Positions 37,674-48,679 are shown, counted from the first letter of the stretch. The stretch is 64,000 bases of DNA from Propioniciclava coleopterorum (GCF_011393335.1 NZ_CP049865.1:868001-932000); one strand, 5' to 3'. The notes: generated by a model from the letters alone, not told the origin. Made by a program: numbers and translations.

Positions 37674-38351
37674 ATGAAGCTGTCGCTGGTCACGATCGGG
37701 CAGAGCCCCCGCGTCGACATCACCGCCGAACTGGACGGCTACCTGCCGACCGGGGTGGAGATCATCGAGTTCGGCGCGCTGGACCACCTCGACGAGGCCG
37801 GGATCGCGGCCATCGCACCCCGGGCCCGCGAGGGCCACCTCACCTCGCGCCTGCGCGACGGGGGCTCCGCGGTCTTCGGGCACGGCCACACCGTGCCGCT
37901 CGTGCAGCGCGCGATCCGGAGCGGCGAGGACGCCGGGGCGGACGCCACCGTGCTGCTCTGCGCCGGCGACTTCCCCGGGGTGGTCCACGACAAGCCGCTG
38001 TTCCTGAGCGAGCGACTGTCCCACGACGGCGTCCGGGGGCTCCTGAGCGGCCTGGGCGCCGGCCGTCTGGGCGTCGTCCGGCCGCTGCCCGAGCAGCTGG
38101 ACGCCGGGTACGCGCACTGGGGCCGGTCCCTGGGGCGGTTCCCGGCCGCGATGGCGGCGGCGTCCCCCTACACCGACTCGCTGGAGACCATCGCGGCGGC
38201 GTCCGCCAAGGTGGCTGACCGCGTCGATCTGGTGGTGCTGGACTGCATGGGCTTCGGCGAGGACGCGCGGCGGGCTGCCGCTGAGGCGTCCGGGGTGCCG
38301 GTGGTGACGGTTCGCGGGGTGGCGCTGCGGCTGCTCAGCTCACTTCTGTGA
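37674..38351 (+). CDS. AroM-family protein
   Basis: A 225-residue protein of the AroM family, whose biochemical role is unknown. It opens KLSLVTIGQSPRVDI, the family's signature start, followed by a conserved LLCAGDFP motif and VVLDCMGFGEDARR, and VPVVTVRGVALRLLSSLL at the end. The second half resembles aspartate/glutamate racemase-like folds. It is the last gene of the IclR-OPT-peptidase cluster, so it may process an unusual amino acid released from peptides. This role is an inference. Confidence 0.87.
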   Translation: MKLSLVTIGQSPRVDITAELDGYLPTGVEIIEFGALDHLDEAGIAAIAPRAREGHLTSRLRDGGSAVFGHGHTVPLVQRAIRSGEDAGADATVLLCAGDFPGVVHDKPLFLSERLSHDGVRGLLSGLGAGRLGVVRPLPEQLDAGYAHWGRSLGRFPAAMAAASPYTDSLETIAAASAKVADRVDLVVLDCMGFGEDARRAAAEASGVPVVTVRGVALRLLSSLL

Positions 38352-38456
38352 TGCGGGACGAGCCGGTCCGCTGTTGGGCGGCACTGCCATAATGAAGCCC
38401 ATGACAAGCACCGACGCGGAGAGTCATAGACCCAGCTCCCCCGGTGAGGTGGTCCG

Positions 38457-39826
<1,370 letters not shown>

Positions 39827-39830
<4 letters not shown>

Positions 39831-40861
39831 TCACCCCCCTGGCCATGAGCCCCTGGGCCGTCACCGCGTGGACGGTGGCCCTGATCGCCCTGAGCGCCTT
39901 CTTCGTCGCGGCCGAGTTCGCCCTCATGGCGGCCAAGCGGCACCGCCTCGAGCGGCGGGCCGACACCCCCGCGGGGCGGGCCGCGCTGAAGAACTCGGCC
40001 GAGCTCACGCTCGTGCTCGCGGGCGCCCAGCTCGGCATCACCGTCTGCACGCTCGCGCTCGGGGCCATCACCAAGCCCGCCGTGCATCACGCCCTGATGC
40101 CGCTGCTCGAGGCCGGCCTGCCCACGGCGGCGGCGGACGTGGTGGCGTTCGTGCTCGCCCTGATCGTGGTGACGTTCCTGCACCTGGTCATCGGCGAGAT
40201 GGCGCCCAAGTCGTGGGCGATCGCCCACCCGGAGGAGTCGTCCCTCGTGCTGGCGCTGCCGCTGCGGGCCTACATGTGGCTCACCCGGCCCGTGCTGATC
40301 GCGATGAACACCGCGGCGAACTGGCTCGTCCGGCGCGCGGGCGCCGAGCCGGTGGACGAACTCGCCACCGGGCAGGACGCCGTCGGCCTGCGTCATCTGG
40401 TGGAGCACTCGGCCAACGTCGGGGCGCTCGACGCGCGGTTCAGCGGCTCCCTGGAGCAGGTGCTGACGCTGCGCGACACGAAGGTCCGGGAAGTGATGCC
40501 CACCGGCCGGCCGCTGTCCGCGGTCGGGGTGCAGGCCACGGTGGCGGACGCCAGGGCGGAGGCGATGGCCTCCCGCCACCGTCGCGTCCTGGTGCGGGAC
40601 GGCGAACGGACCGTCGGCGTCGTGCACGTCCGCGACACCCTGCAGGCGCCCGATCCCTCGGCCCCCGCGCTCTCGCTGGCCCGTCCCCCGGTCACCGTCG
40701 CCGCCGACACGGGGCTGGCCGCCGCCGTCGCCACCATCCGGCAGGCGAGGACGCAGTTGGCCGTGGTGACCGAGGACGGCCGCGAGGTCGGCGTCCTGAC
40801 GTTCGCCGACGTGCTGCCGAGCCTGATGCCGGCGGCCATGCTCGTCGCCGAGGAAGGCTGA
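39827..40861 (+). CDS. CNNM-type membrane protein with CBS domains (second of pair)
   Basis: A 344-residue relative of the preceding gene. The DUF21 region is complete (FFVAAEFALMAAKRHRLERRA, LAGAQLGITVCTLALGAITKP, HLVIGEMAPKSWAIAHPE). Two shorter CBS domains follow (SLEQVLTLRDTKVREVMPTG and RTQLAVVTEDGREVGVLTFADVLPSLM). It lacks the C-terminal CorC/HlyC domain. ATG 39827 overlaps the stop of its partner. The two probably form a hetero-dimeric transporter, as tandem pairs of this type commonly do in actinobacteria. Confidence 0.92.
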
Positions 40862-40891
40862 CGCCCCTAGCCTCGGGCTCGACACCCTGTT

Positions 40892-40906
40892 TGTTAGTAA
40901 CTAACA
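40892..40906. promoter_or_regulatory. Perfect 15-bp palindrome, likely TetR operator
   Basis: TGTTAGTAACTAACA is a perfect inverted repeat (TGTTAGT-A-ACTAACA) ending 7 bp before the TetR start codon. Its A/T-richness stands out from the GC-rich surroundings. Autoregulation of the TetR-ABC operon is the obvious inference; the short gap implies a leaderless or nearly leaderless message. Confidence 0.75.
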
Positions 40907-40913
40907 TTTATGC

Positions 40914-41456
40914 ATGAGCAGGTGGGACACCACGCATGCCGCGCTCAGGGAGGCGGCCCTGGAGTTGTTCGGGACGTTGGGGTACGACGCCACCACGACC
41001 GCGCAGGTGGCACGCCGGGCAGGCGTCACCGAGATGACGCTGTTCCGGCACTTCCCGACCAAGGAGGCGCTGCTGCTCTCCGACCCGTACGACCCGCTGC
41101 TGGCCGAGGCCGTCCGCACCCGGCCGCCGGGCGAGGCCCCCATGGCGGCGCTCGTCGCCGGCATCGGCCAGGCGTGGTCGCGGCTCCCGGAGGCCGACCT
41201 GGCCGCCCTGGGCGCGGTGCTGGCGATCGTCCGGGGGACGCCGGGGCTGCGCGGCGCGTTGGAACGCAACGCGTCCGCCACCACCGACGCGCTCGCGGAG
41301 GCCTTGATCGCGCGTGGGGCCACCCCGGTCGCCGCGGCCGTCGCGGCGGCGGCCGCGATCGCGGGGTTGAGCGCGGCCCTGCTCGCCTGGGACCCCGAGG
41401 AGCGCGACCTGTCCGACCACCTGAGCGAGGCGCTGGACGCCTTGGCGGGCCGATGA
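40914..41456 (+). CDS. TetR-family transcriptional regulator
   Basis: A 180-residue regulator. The N-terminal HTH is ALREAALELFGTLGYDATTTAQVARRAGVTEMTLFRHFPTKEALL. The C-terminal domain is alanine-rich and not recognised as a ligand class. ATG 40914 lies just after the palindrome; an ATG four bases earlier is in another frame. The stop overlaps the ATPase start, so regulator, ATPase and permease are coupled. Confidence 0.93.
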   Translation: MSRWDTTHAALREAALELFGTLGYDATTTAQVARRAGVTEMTLFRHFPTKEALLLSDPYDPLLAEAVRTRPPGEAPMAALVAGIGQAWSRLPEADLAALGAVLAIVRGTPGLRGALERNASATTDALAEALIARGATPVAAAVAAAAAIAGLSAALLAWDPEERDLSDHLSEALDALAGR

Positions 41457-42163
41457 GCGCCCTGACTCTTGCGGGCGTCAGCGGCGGCTACCGGGGCGCG
41501 GCGGCCGTCAGCGCGATCGACCTGACGGTCGGGCGCGGCGAGGTGGTCGCGCTCGTGGGGCTCAACGGCACCGGCAAGACCACCCTGCTGCGGCTCGCGT
41601 TCGGCATGGTCCGACCCACGGCCGGACGGGTCAGCGTCCTCGGGACGCCGGTCGCGGGCCTGCCCGCCGCGATCTGGGGTCGGGTGGGGTACCTCGTCGA
41701 CACCCCGCTCGCCTACCCCGAGCTCACGGTGCGGGAGAACCTTCGGATGGCCCTGTCCCTGCACGGGCGGTCGGCTGCGCGGCTCGACCAGTGCCTGGGG
41801 AGGTGGCGGCTGCGCGAGTCGGCCGGCCGCAGGCTCCGGCACCTGTCGCTGGGGAACCGGCAGCGGGTGGGGCTCGCGGCGGCCTTGGCGCACGACCCGG
41901 ACCTGGTGGTGCTCGACGAACCCGGCAACGCCCTGGACCCCGCGGGCGTCATCATCCTGCGCGACGAACTGCGTCGCCGGGCGGACGCGGGTGCCGGCGT
42001 CCTGGTCAGCAGCCACCACCTCGACGAGGTGGCCCGCGTCGCCGATCGGGTGCTGGTGATGAACGCCGGACGCCTCGTCGGGGCCCTGGATCCGCACGGC
42101 GCCGAGTTGGAGCGAGCGTTCTTCGCCATGGTGCGCGCCGACGACGAGGAGCGGGTGCGATGA
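41453..42163 (+). CDS. ABC transporter ATP-binding protein
   Basis: A 236-residue ATPase with Walker A GLNGTGKTTLLRLA, a degenerate signature HLSLGNRQRVGLAAAL (LSLGN rather than LSGGQ), Walker B LVVLDEPGNALDP, and the switch-region His in GVLVSSHHLDEVA. The N-terminal half resembles drug or antibiotic exporters. It overlaps TetR and the permease at both ends by four bases. Export of a toxic compound that the TetR senses is a reasonable guess. Confidence 0.93.
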   Translation: MSALTLAGVSGGYRGAAAVSAIDLTVGRGEVVALVGLNGTGKTTLLRLAFGMVRPTAGRVSVLGTPVAGLPAAIWGRVGYLVDTPLAYPELTVRENLRMALSLHGRSAARLDQCLGRWRLRESAGRRLRHLSLGNRQRVGLAAALAHDPDLVVLDEPGNALDPAGVIILRDELRRRADAGAGVLVSSHHLDEVARVADRVLVMNAGRLVGALDPHGAELERAFFAMVRADDEERVR

Positions 42164-42909
42164 GGGCCGCGTTGGCCGCCGAGGCGCTCAAGCTGGGGCG
42201 CTCCCGCGTCGGACCGCTCGCGTCGCTGGTGTTCGTCGGAGGACTGCTGGCCCTCCTGGCGGGGATCGCGGCGGCGGTGGCGTCGGGCAACGCCGAGATG
42301 ATCGCGAAGGCCGGACGCGGGGCCACAGCGGACTGGTCCGGGTTGCTCGCCTCATCGGCCCAGGTCACCGCCGCCGGCGGCCTGCTGGGGTTCGGCGTCG
42401 TGCTCGCCTGGATGTTCGCCCGCGAGTTCGCCGAGGGCACCGTCTCCGGGTTGTTCGCGTTGCCGCTGCCCCGCGGCCGCATCGCAGGGGCGAAGCTGGT
42501 CGTCTACCTCGGTTGGGTCGCGGCGGTGAGCCTCGCCGCGTCGGCCGGCGTGCTCGCCCTGGGATGGGTGCTCGGCTACGGGTTTCCGTTGCGGGACGCC
42601 TGGTTCGGGCTGGCACGGCAGGTGGCGCTCGGGTTGCTCACGGGTCTGGTTGCGGTGCCGGTCGCGTGGGTCGCGTCGGCGTCCCGGTCGCTGCTCGGGG
42701 GCGTGGCCTCCGCCGTTGGGATGGTCGTGATCGCCCAGGTGGGGACGCTGGCCGGCGCGGGGCCCTGGTTCCCGGTCGCGACCCCGGCCATCTGGGCCAT
42801 GACCGGGGGCACGGTCGGAGCGCCACAGCTGGGGCTCACGCTCGCCCTGTCCGCGGCCGCGGCGGCACTCACGTGCCGGAGTTGGGCCCGCATGCGGCTG
42901 GATCGGTGA
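42160..42909 (+). CDS. ABC transporter permease
   Basis: A 249-residue membrane protein with six hydrophobic segments (residues about 17-40, 67-88, 107-130, 141-160, 170-190 and 220-240). It has the LAWMFAREFAEGTVSGLFALPLPRGRIAGAKL loop between helices 2 and 3, seen in ABC-2 type exporters. It follows the ATPase with an ATGA overlap and completes a two-component exporter. Confidence 0.9.
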   Translation: MRAALAAEALKLGRSRVGPLASLVFVGGLLALLAGIAAAVASGNAEMIAKAGRGATADWSGLLASSAQVTAAGGLLGFGVVLAWMFAREFAEGTVSGLFALPLPRGRIAGAKLVVYLGWVAAVSLAASAGVLALGWVLGYGFPLRDAWFGLARQVALGLLTGLVAVPVAWVASASRSLLGGVASAVGMVVIAQVGTLAGAGPWFPVATPAIWAMTGGTVGAPQLGLTLALSAAAAALTCRSWARMRLDR

Positions 42910-43120
42910 CATCCGGTCGCCGCCCCCTCGCTTGAACGCCCCCGTGAACGGGATCAGCGGCTTGCACCCATGCCCGACGCCCCGTCGCTCGTGGGCCCGG
43001 ACGACTCGTGGGCCCGGACGAACTGACTCAGCGCTTGCTCCCCGGGTAGGAGTGCGGGGCCGCGCCCGTCCCGACGACTGCTCGTTCTCGCCCGTCAGTT
43101 TGCCCCGCCAGGCGACCAGC
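42910..43120. other. Spacer with a perfect 17-bp tandem duplication
   Basis: After the permease stop there is no gene. CTCGTGGGCCCGGACGA occurs twice in tandem (42988-43004 and 43005-43021). The stretch then passes into the repeat block. Confidence 0.8.
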
Positions 43121-43665
43121 CTCGTCAACCGGCGCCCTCTGTCAACCAGCCCGCAGCCACCCTGGTCAACCAGCCCGCAGTCACCAGTCGACCGGCCGTC
43201 CCTGTCAACCAGCCGCAATGTCAACCAGCCCCCGCAATGTCAACCGGCCGCCGCACATGTCAACCGGCTTCCGCAGATGTCAACCGGCTTCCGCAGATGT
43301 CAACCGGCCTCCGTAAATGTCAACTGGCCCCCGCAGACGTCAACCGGCCTCCACAGATGTCAACCGGCCTCCGCACATGTCAACCGGCCCCCGCACATGT
43401 CAACCGGCCTCCGCAGATGTCAACCGGCTTCCGAAAGTGTCAACCGTCCGGCAATGTCAACCGGGTCGGTAATGTCAACCGGGTCGGTAATGTCAACCAG
43501 CCTCGAAATGTCAACCGTCCGGCAACATCAACCGGGCCCGCAGTGTCAACCAGCCCGGCAATGTCAACCAGCGGCCGAAAATGTCAACCGGCCGACGACA
43601 TCAACCGGGCCGGCAATGTCAACCAGTCGCCGCAATTCCAACGGGCCCCTGCGGTGCCAACCGGC
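43121..43665. repeat. Tandem array with TGTCAACC core, 17-20 bp period
   Basis: About 25 units share the core TGTCAACC. From about 43217 to 43436 they are regular 20-mers of the form ATGTCAACCGGCCTCCGCAG; after that they shorten to 17-19 bp (for example ATGTCAACCGGGTCGGTA). The 5' part (43121-43216) is degenerate. Stop codons are rare, so spurious long readings occur. No inverted repeat is obvious, and units vary in the last eight bases. There is no CRISPR spacer structure. The period of 20 bp is close to two helical turns, so sites would face the same side of DNA. Confidence 0.9.
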
Positions 43666-44050
43666 CCCTCAGCCGGCGCCGCGTCCAGTTCCCCCTCGAC
43701 GGCCCCGAGGGCGGCAGCGCGCGCGTCCGCTCGTTGGTCGCCTCTCGCTCGGTGCACAGCGCCGCCTCGAGCATCCGGCAGGCGCCCCCTATCAACACTC
43801 CGCCCACACCCCATGCCAACCGGCCTCCGCAATGCGATCCGGCTCCGAGAAGGGCAACCGGCCCGACAGCCGGCGCCGCGTCCGACTCCTCCTCGGCGGC
43901 CCGGCGGGCGGCCTGCGCGCGCCGCCCCGGCGACCAGCCACCCTTGCCAACCGGCCCCGCGATGTCGACCAGGCCACAGCCACCGCCGAACAGCCACCCC
44001 ACGTCAAGAACCAGCCCTCGCAGTGTCAACAGGCCACAGCCACTCGCTGT
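43659..44050. repeat. Two ~197-bp degenerate direct repeats, downstream part of the block
   Basis: Copies begin at 43659 and 43856. Each opens AACCGGCCC, then CAGCCGGCGCCGCGTCC, and continues with a GC-rich tract ending in a run such as GGCGGCC. Similarity is by eye and lessens toward the end. Two further near-copies of CAACCAGCCCGCC lie at about 44081-44140. Confidence 0.65.
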
Positions 44051-44739
44051 CACCTGTCAGACCAGCCCTCCCGTCAACCAGCCCGCCCTCGCGGGCCTTC
44101 CGCCCTGCTCAACCAGCCCGCCCCGGCGGGCCCTCCGCCCTACAGGGGCCCACCTCGTGCCGGAGTATCTGCTAGCGGCGTCCGTCCCGATACCAGCAAC
44201 CCGATCGCCCCGGCCGCGACACCGCCGTATGCGCGGGGCGGGATCGGGGCCGCCACGGGACGCGGCGGGACCGTACCGACGCCCTGGGCGCCAACGCCGG
44301 CTGCTCCACACTGCGAGCCACCACCTCGGCGCTACCGCACCATCATGTCTGGACGCGAGGCGTGGAACCTCTGGTTGGAGTCCCCTACGGCCACGCCCCC
44401 ATGGACTTCGGCGTCAGACCCGGACACGGGCGCGCTCGCGAACGGCCCGGGACTCGCGCGGCAGGCCGCGGCATCGGCTTCCAGACCGGGGCCGGCAGGA
44501 CGATCGACCCAGCCGCCGAAGGCGAGCGCGCTGTTGACTCGGCATCCTGGCGGACGTTGGCACCCCACGATGGCCCCGCTCGCTTGGCCTCTTGCGCTCG
44601 GTTCCAGCGCACGGCGGACCAGTGCCCCGCGACGACCCGCGTTATCCCCTCACCCGCGGCCGACCGGAGCGGGTTCGGGTGACCGGCTGCGCCTGTGCCC
44701 CGACCGACTTCTGGACGGTGAGCGACGCCGCCGCGTCCA
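44051..44739. other. GC-rich region with no recognisable gene
   Basis: The reading frames here continue from the repeat block and look like random GC-rich sequence: no ribosome site, no family match, low-complexity Pro/Ala/Arg. The stretch precedes the 3' end of the HNH gene. It may be decayed duplicate material. Confidence 0.6.
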
Positions 44740-46092
44740 TCAGCCGGAACTCGTACCCTCACCGGCCGGATGCTCGCGCCGGTGGCGGTGGTTGCGGCGG
44801 GGACGCTGCTGCGGGTCGACCCTGACCGGTGGAATCACCACCGGCACGCCATCGTCGAGTCGGATCTGCCAGCGTGTGTCGGGATGCCGGTGGTCGGGTT
44901 CGACCGTGTTGTGGTGATGCCGGCACAGGAGCACCAGATTCGGAAGCGAGGTCGGTCCGCCGCGTTGCCAGGGAGTGACGTGGTGAGCGTCGCACACGGC
45001 GGCGGTCCGGTCGCAGCCGGGGAACACGCAGCCACGATCCCTGGCGACGAGCGCGGCACGGATCGCGGGGGTGACCAGCCGGTTCGCCCGTCCCACGTCC
45101 AGCACCTCGCCTGCACCGTTCATCACCACCGGGAGGATGCCGGCGTCGCAGGCCAGCACCCGCACCTGCGTGGGGGTGAGGTCCGCACCTGAATCGAGCA
45201 GCTGCGCCTTCCGGCAGTCGTCGACCAGCCGGTCGTGGTTGATGAGGACCATGATCCGCGGCCGATCCCCGCCGTGGTTGGGGGCGTCCTGGTGCACCGC
45301 GGCGGCGCGGGCGAGCTCGATCAGGGCATCAGCCCGGCGCTGGGTGGGGGTGGCCTTCTCGGCGAGCGGGTCGGCGCAGTCCAGGGCACGGCGGTGGTGC
45401 AAGTGCGCGATCGCCTCGACCTGCGCCCGCAACAACTCCGCCTCCACCGTCGGCAGCGAACCTTTGATGAGGACCGATCCCATCCCATCGGGGGTGAAGG
45501 TCAGGTGCCGCACCGCGTGGGCGTGCCGGGCTTCCCGCTCCAGGCGGCGTTCCAGCGTTTCGTCGGCGGTTTCGGGGGCGATGACTTCGAGGAGATGCCG
45601 GGCCAGCCGGCTGAGTTCGTGGGAGTCGAACTGGGCGCAGAACCCCACCATCATCGCCTCAGCGTCCCGCACCTTCTGGTCGGGCAGATCCTCGGGCAGT
45701 TGGGCTAGGACGCGGGTGACCGCGCGGGCCTGCAAGGGTGTGGCCGCCCCGGTGAGGGTCGCTTCCCGCAGCACGGGCCGGCTCGACAGTTCCTGGGCTG
45801 AGGCCAACAGCCGGCCGGCTTCGCGTCGCGTCATCCGCTGGGCGTCGTGCAGCCACGACAACGTGCCCACCCCGACCACCGCCTGCGGGGCCGCGACTCG
45901 ATCCGCCTCAGCCACCAACACCCCTGCCAGTGCTTGCAGGCGGCCGGCGGCGGCGAGCGCCTGCTCGGCCAACCCGACCCGCTCAGCATCGGTGAGCAGC
46001 ACCCGATCCAAACCATCGGGCTCCAGGCCGTCCAGACCAGCGAGGACATTCGTCAGGAATGCCTCACTCCGCGTCCGGATCAACGTCTCCAT
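44740..46092 (-). CDS. DUF222 / HNH endonuclease-domain protein
   Basis: A 450-residue member of the actinobacterial 13E12-repeat/DUF222 family. Residues 1-300 are the helical DUF222 part (LSWLHDAQRMTRREAGRLLASAQEL). The C-terminal HNH nuclease reads CVFPGCDRTAAVCDAHHVTPWQRGGPTSLPNLVLLCRHHH, with paired zinc Cys and the catalytic His pairs. These occur in many copies in actinobacterial genomes and are often near mobile DNA; their role is unknown. The start has no strong ribosome site. Confidence 0.92.
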   Translation of the reverse strand: METLIRTRSEAFLTNVLAGLDGLEPDGLDRVLLTDAERVGLAEQALAAAGRLQALAGVLVAEADRVAAPQAVVGVGTLSWLHDAQRMTRREAGRLLASAQELSSRPVLREATLTGAATPLQARAVTRVLAQLPEDLPDQKVRDAEAMMVGFCAQFDSHELSRLARHLLEVIAPETADETLERRLEREARHAHAVRHLTFTPDGMGSVLIKGSLPTVEAELLRAQVEAIAHLHHRRALDCADPLAEKATPTQRRADALIELARAAAVHQDAPNHGGDRPRIMVLINHDRLVDDCRKAQLLDSGADLTPTQVRVLACDAGILPVVMNGAGEVLDVGRANRLVTPAIRAALVARDRGCVFPGCDRTAAVCDAHHVTPWQRGGPTSLPNLVLLCRHHHNTVEPDHRHPDTRWQIRLDDGVPVVIPPVRVDPQQRPRRNHRHRREHPAGEGTSSG

Positions 46093-47171
46093 GAAAAGAC
46101 TCTAGAAGGGCCCACTGACAATTCTTGATGCTGGTTGGCTCCGCCGACGAAAACAAGGTGAGATCGCACCGGCGCGCGGCGCCCCGGGCTGTTCACCTCA
46201 TGACCAGGGCGATCGTGAACTCGTTCCACGCCGCGCTAGACAGCGATCCGGTCGGCGACCACGCGCGCCTCGCGGAAGGCTCTGCGCGCTGCGTCTGTCG
46301 GGGCGGGGTGGCGCCGAACCGGGTCGCGGCGTACTCCCCACCACCAACACGAGGATGCTGACCACCCCGATGCACCGGACCAGACCAACACACCTCCGAG
46401 GCCCACCGACCAGCACGTCAACCACCCGGATGCGTCGGACCGCACCTGGGCACCGCGGAGTCCCCACCCCCACACGCTGGAGGACCCCCGCGCCGGAGGC
46501 CACGGTCACGTCGCCGCGCATCACGAGCAGGATGCGGGCCTCGTGGCACTCAGGCAGCGCGACGTCGGCGCCCGGGGCACTTCGACCACCTGATGTGCCA
46601 GGACCAGCGGGTCGCGATCCACTGCGGCCGGTGCCGGAGGCCCCAGCGATCCCACGCCGGGGAGGATCCGTCGCGTTCGAGTCCGTGGATTGGGTGTTAC
46701 TGACGATTAATCCGCCGCTACAGCCGCTCCGTTCTGGGCGTGTCCGCTGAACGCCGAACATCGAGAAGACGACGTGGCCGGTGGGTGCCCCTTCGTGGAA
46801 GGCGTGCCCACGGCGAATGCCGCTCACGCGTTCACCAGGAACGAGCGATGCATCGGTCGACAGCCCCACCACCGATCCCCTCGGCAGCACGCGGCACCCA
46901 GCCACCTCCGAGCACGGCACCCCGCGTCAGCGACACGGCGGCACCACCCCCGGCCGCTTCAGGACATGTCAGCCGTCATCGACACCACGCCGGCAGGCAG
47001 CGTGGGGTACGGCCGCACGAGCCGCGTCGGCGCACCGACCGCATGGGCATGGAACCCGAACCTCGACGGCCAGCCCCGGCGGCTTCCGCGACCACGACGG
47101 CCAGCATCGAGGCTTCGGCGGCCTTGACGGCCCACGCGGCCGGAGCGTCCGCTCGGCCAACCACAGCGCGG
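46093..47171. other. 1.1-kb stretch without a convincing gene, possible gene remnant
   Basis: I find no intact gene. On the minus strand, about 46490-46575, the translation contains GADVALPECHEARILLVMRG, which resembles the C-terminal cupin part of type I mannose-6-phosphate isomerase. Both sides lose any similarity, so it may be a decayed fragment. Around 46360-46450, near-repeats of GATGCACCGGACC and GATGCGTCGGACC lie about 65 bp apart. Confidence 0.4.
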
Positions 47172-48617
47172 TCAGTGGGCGGGCAACTCCGAGTCGTCCG
47201 GCCGCGGCGCAGGGATGAACACCGCGAGCACCGTGCAGACCACGGCGGCGATGAAGCCGAAGATGAACGCCATCTGGAACCCACCCGGGCTCGGCGCCAC
47301 CGCGTCCCCGACGCGCACGGACGAGGCGGTCAGCACCGCCGCGATCACCGCGGACGCCGAGGCGGTGCCCAGCGCGCGCATCAGGGTGTTGAGGCCGTTG
47401 GCGGCGCCGGTCTCCGAGGCAGGCACCGCACCCATGATGAGGTTCGGCATCGCGGCGTACCCCAGCCCGATCCCCACGCCGATGAGCACGTTGATCACCA
47501 GAATGTGCCACGCGTGCAGGTCGAGCAGCACCGCCGCGGTGTAGCCGATCGCGATGATGCTCGAGCCGGCGATCAGCAGGGGCTTGGGGCCGAAGACCGT
47601 CTCCAGGCGTCCGGCGACGGGCGACATGACCAGCATGGCGATGCCCGAGGGCATCAGCATCATGGACGCCTGCAGCAGCGGCAGCCCCAGCCCGCCGGCC
47701 ACCTCGGGCAGTTCGAGCAACTGCGGGAACGCGACCGAGGACGAGAACAGGGCGAACCCCATCGCGACCGAGGCGAGGTTCGTCATGAGGACCGGCCCGC
47801 GCGCGCTGACCCGCAGGTCGACCAGAGGATCGTGGATCCGCAGTTCGAGGAAGCCCCACACCAACAGGACGGCCGCACCGCCGAGGAGCAACCCGAGCGT
47901 CAGCGGGGACGTCCAGCCCCAGTCGCCGCCGCGGGAGATCGCCAGCAGGAGGCACGCCAGCCCGATGGCGAGCCCGACGACGCCGACGACGTCGATGCGC
48001 CCGCCGGTCCGCACGTCACTCTCCGGGACGCACGTCGCCACGAGCACGAGGACCGTCGCCCCCATCGCTGCGGCCGCCCAGAACAGCATGTGCCAGTCGG
48101 CGCGCTCCGTCACGAAGGCGCTCAGCGGCAGGCCGAGCGCACCGCCGACGCCCAACGTGGCGCTGACCAGGGCCGTCGCACCGCCGAGGCGTTCCTCGGG
48201 CAGGGTGTCGCGCAGGATCGAGATGCCGAGCGGGATGACGCCCATGCCGAGGCCCTGTAGCCCGCGTCCGACGATGAGCGGCACCACGCTCGGCGACAGC
48301 GCCGCGACCGTCGAGCCGGCGACCAGGAGGCCGAGCAGCACGAGCGCCACCCGGCGCTTGCCGTACATGTCGCCGAGCTTGCCCGAGATGGGGGTGCAGA
48401 TCGCCGAGACGAGCAGGGTGATCGTGATGACCCACGCCGCGTCCTCGCGGGACGCCCCCAGCAGGTGCGGCAGTTCGCCCTGGATCGGGATGAGAATCGT
48501 CTGCATGAAGGAGGCGGTGACGCCCGCCAGCGCCAGGACGGCGATCACGAGGTTCGGACGGGCGGGCCGTCCGGTCCTCTCGAGAACGGACTGCGGTTCC
48601 TGGCTGAGCGCTACCAA
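47172..48617 (-). CDS. DHA2-type MFS drug exporter
   Basis: A 481-residue, 14-helix major facilitator. Motif A-type SGKLGDMYGKRRVALVLLGLLV, motif C-like GLGVGGALGLPLSAFVTERADWHMLFW, and QGLGMGVIPLGISILRDTLPEERLGG are typical of DHA2 proton-drug antiporters. TTG 48617 (LVALSQEP) is the best start: GAAGGAAG lies 5-8 bp upstream, while an upstream ATG adds 15 residues without a ribosome site. It is divergent from a TetR gene, which most likely represses it. Confidence 0.92.
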   Translation of the reverse strand: MVALSQEPQSVLERTGRPARPNLVIAVLALAGVTASFMQTILIPIQGELPHLLGASREDAAWVITITLLVSAICTPISGKLGDMYGKRRVALVLLGLLVAGSTVAALSPSVVPLIVGRGLQGLGMGVIPLGISILRDTLPEERLGGATALVSATLGVGGALGLPLSAFVTERADWHMLFWAAAAMGATVLVLVATCVPESDVRTGGRIDVVGVVGLAIGLACLLLAISRGGDWGWTSPLTLGLLLGGAAVLLVWGFLELRIHDPLVDLRVSARGPVLMTNLASVAMGFALFSSSVAFPQLLELPEVAGGLGLPLLQASMMLMPSGIAMLVMSPVAGRLETVFGPKPLLIAGSSIIAIGYTAAVLLDLHAWHILVINVLIGVGIGLGYAAMPNLIMGAVPASETGAANGLNTLMRALGTASASAVIAAVLTASSVRVGDAVAPSPGGFQMAFIFGFIAAVVCTVLAVFIPAPRPDDSELPAH

Positions 48618-48666
48618 TGGACTTCCTTCGATCGAGCGGCGAGTCGTGAGACTCCATCTCATCTAA

Positions 48667-48679
48667 GATAGTTCGTATC
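48667..48679. promoter_or_regulatory. Candidate TetR operator
   Basis: GATAGTTCGTATC, with arms GATA and TATC around GTTCG, lies in the gap between the divergent exporter and TetR genes in an A/T-rich patch. Short arms make this tentative. Confidence 0.35.

Noticed and set aside
43121-43665. CRISPR array
   Set aside because: The 8-bp core is followed by short, related tails, not unique spacers, and the period of 17-20 bp is far too small.
42932-44917. Long plus-strand frame over the TGTCAACC array
   Set aside because: Its openness comes from the repeat unit lacking stops; the protein is Pro/Thr/Asn repetitive and runs into the HNH gene antisense.
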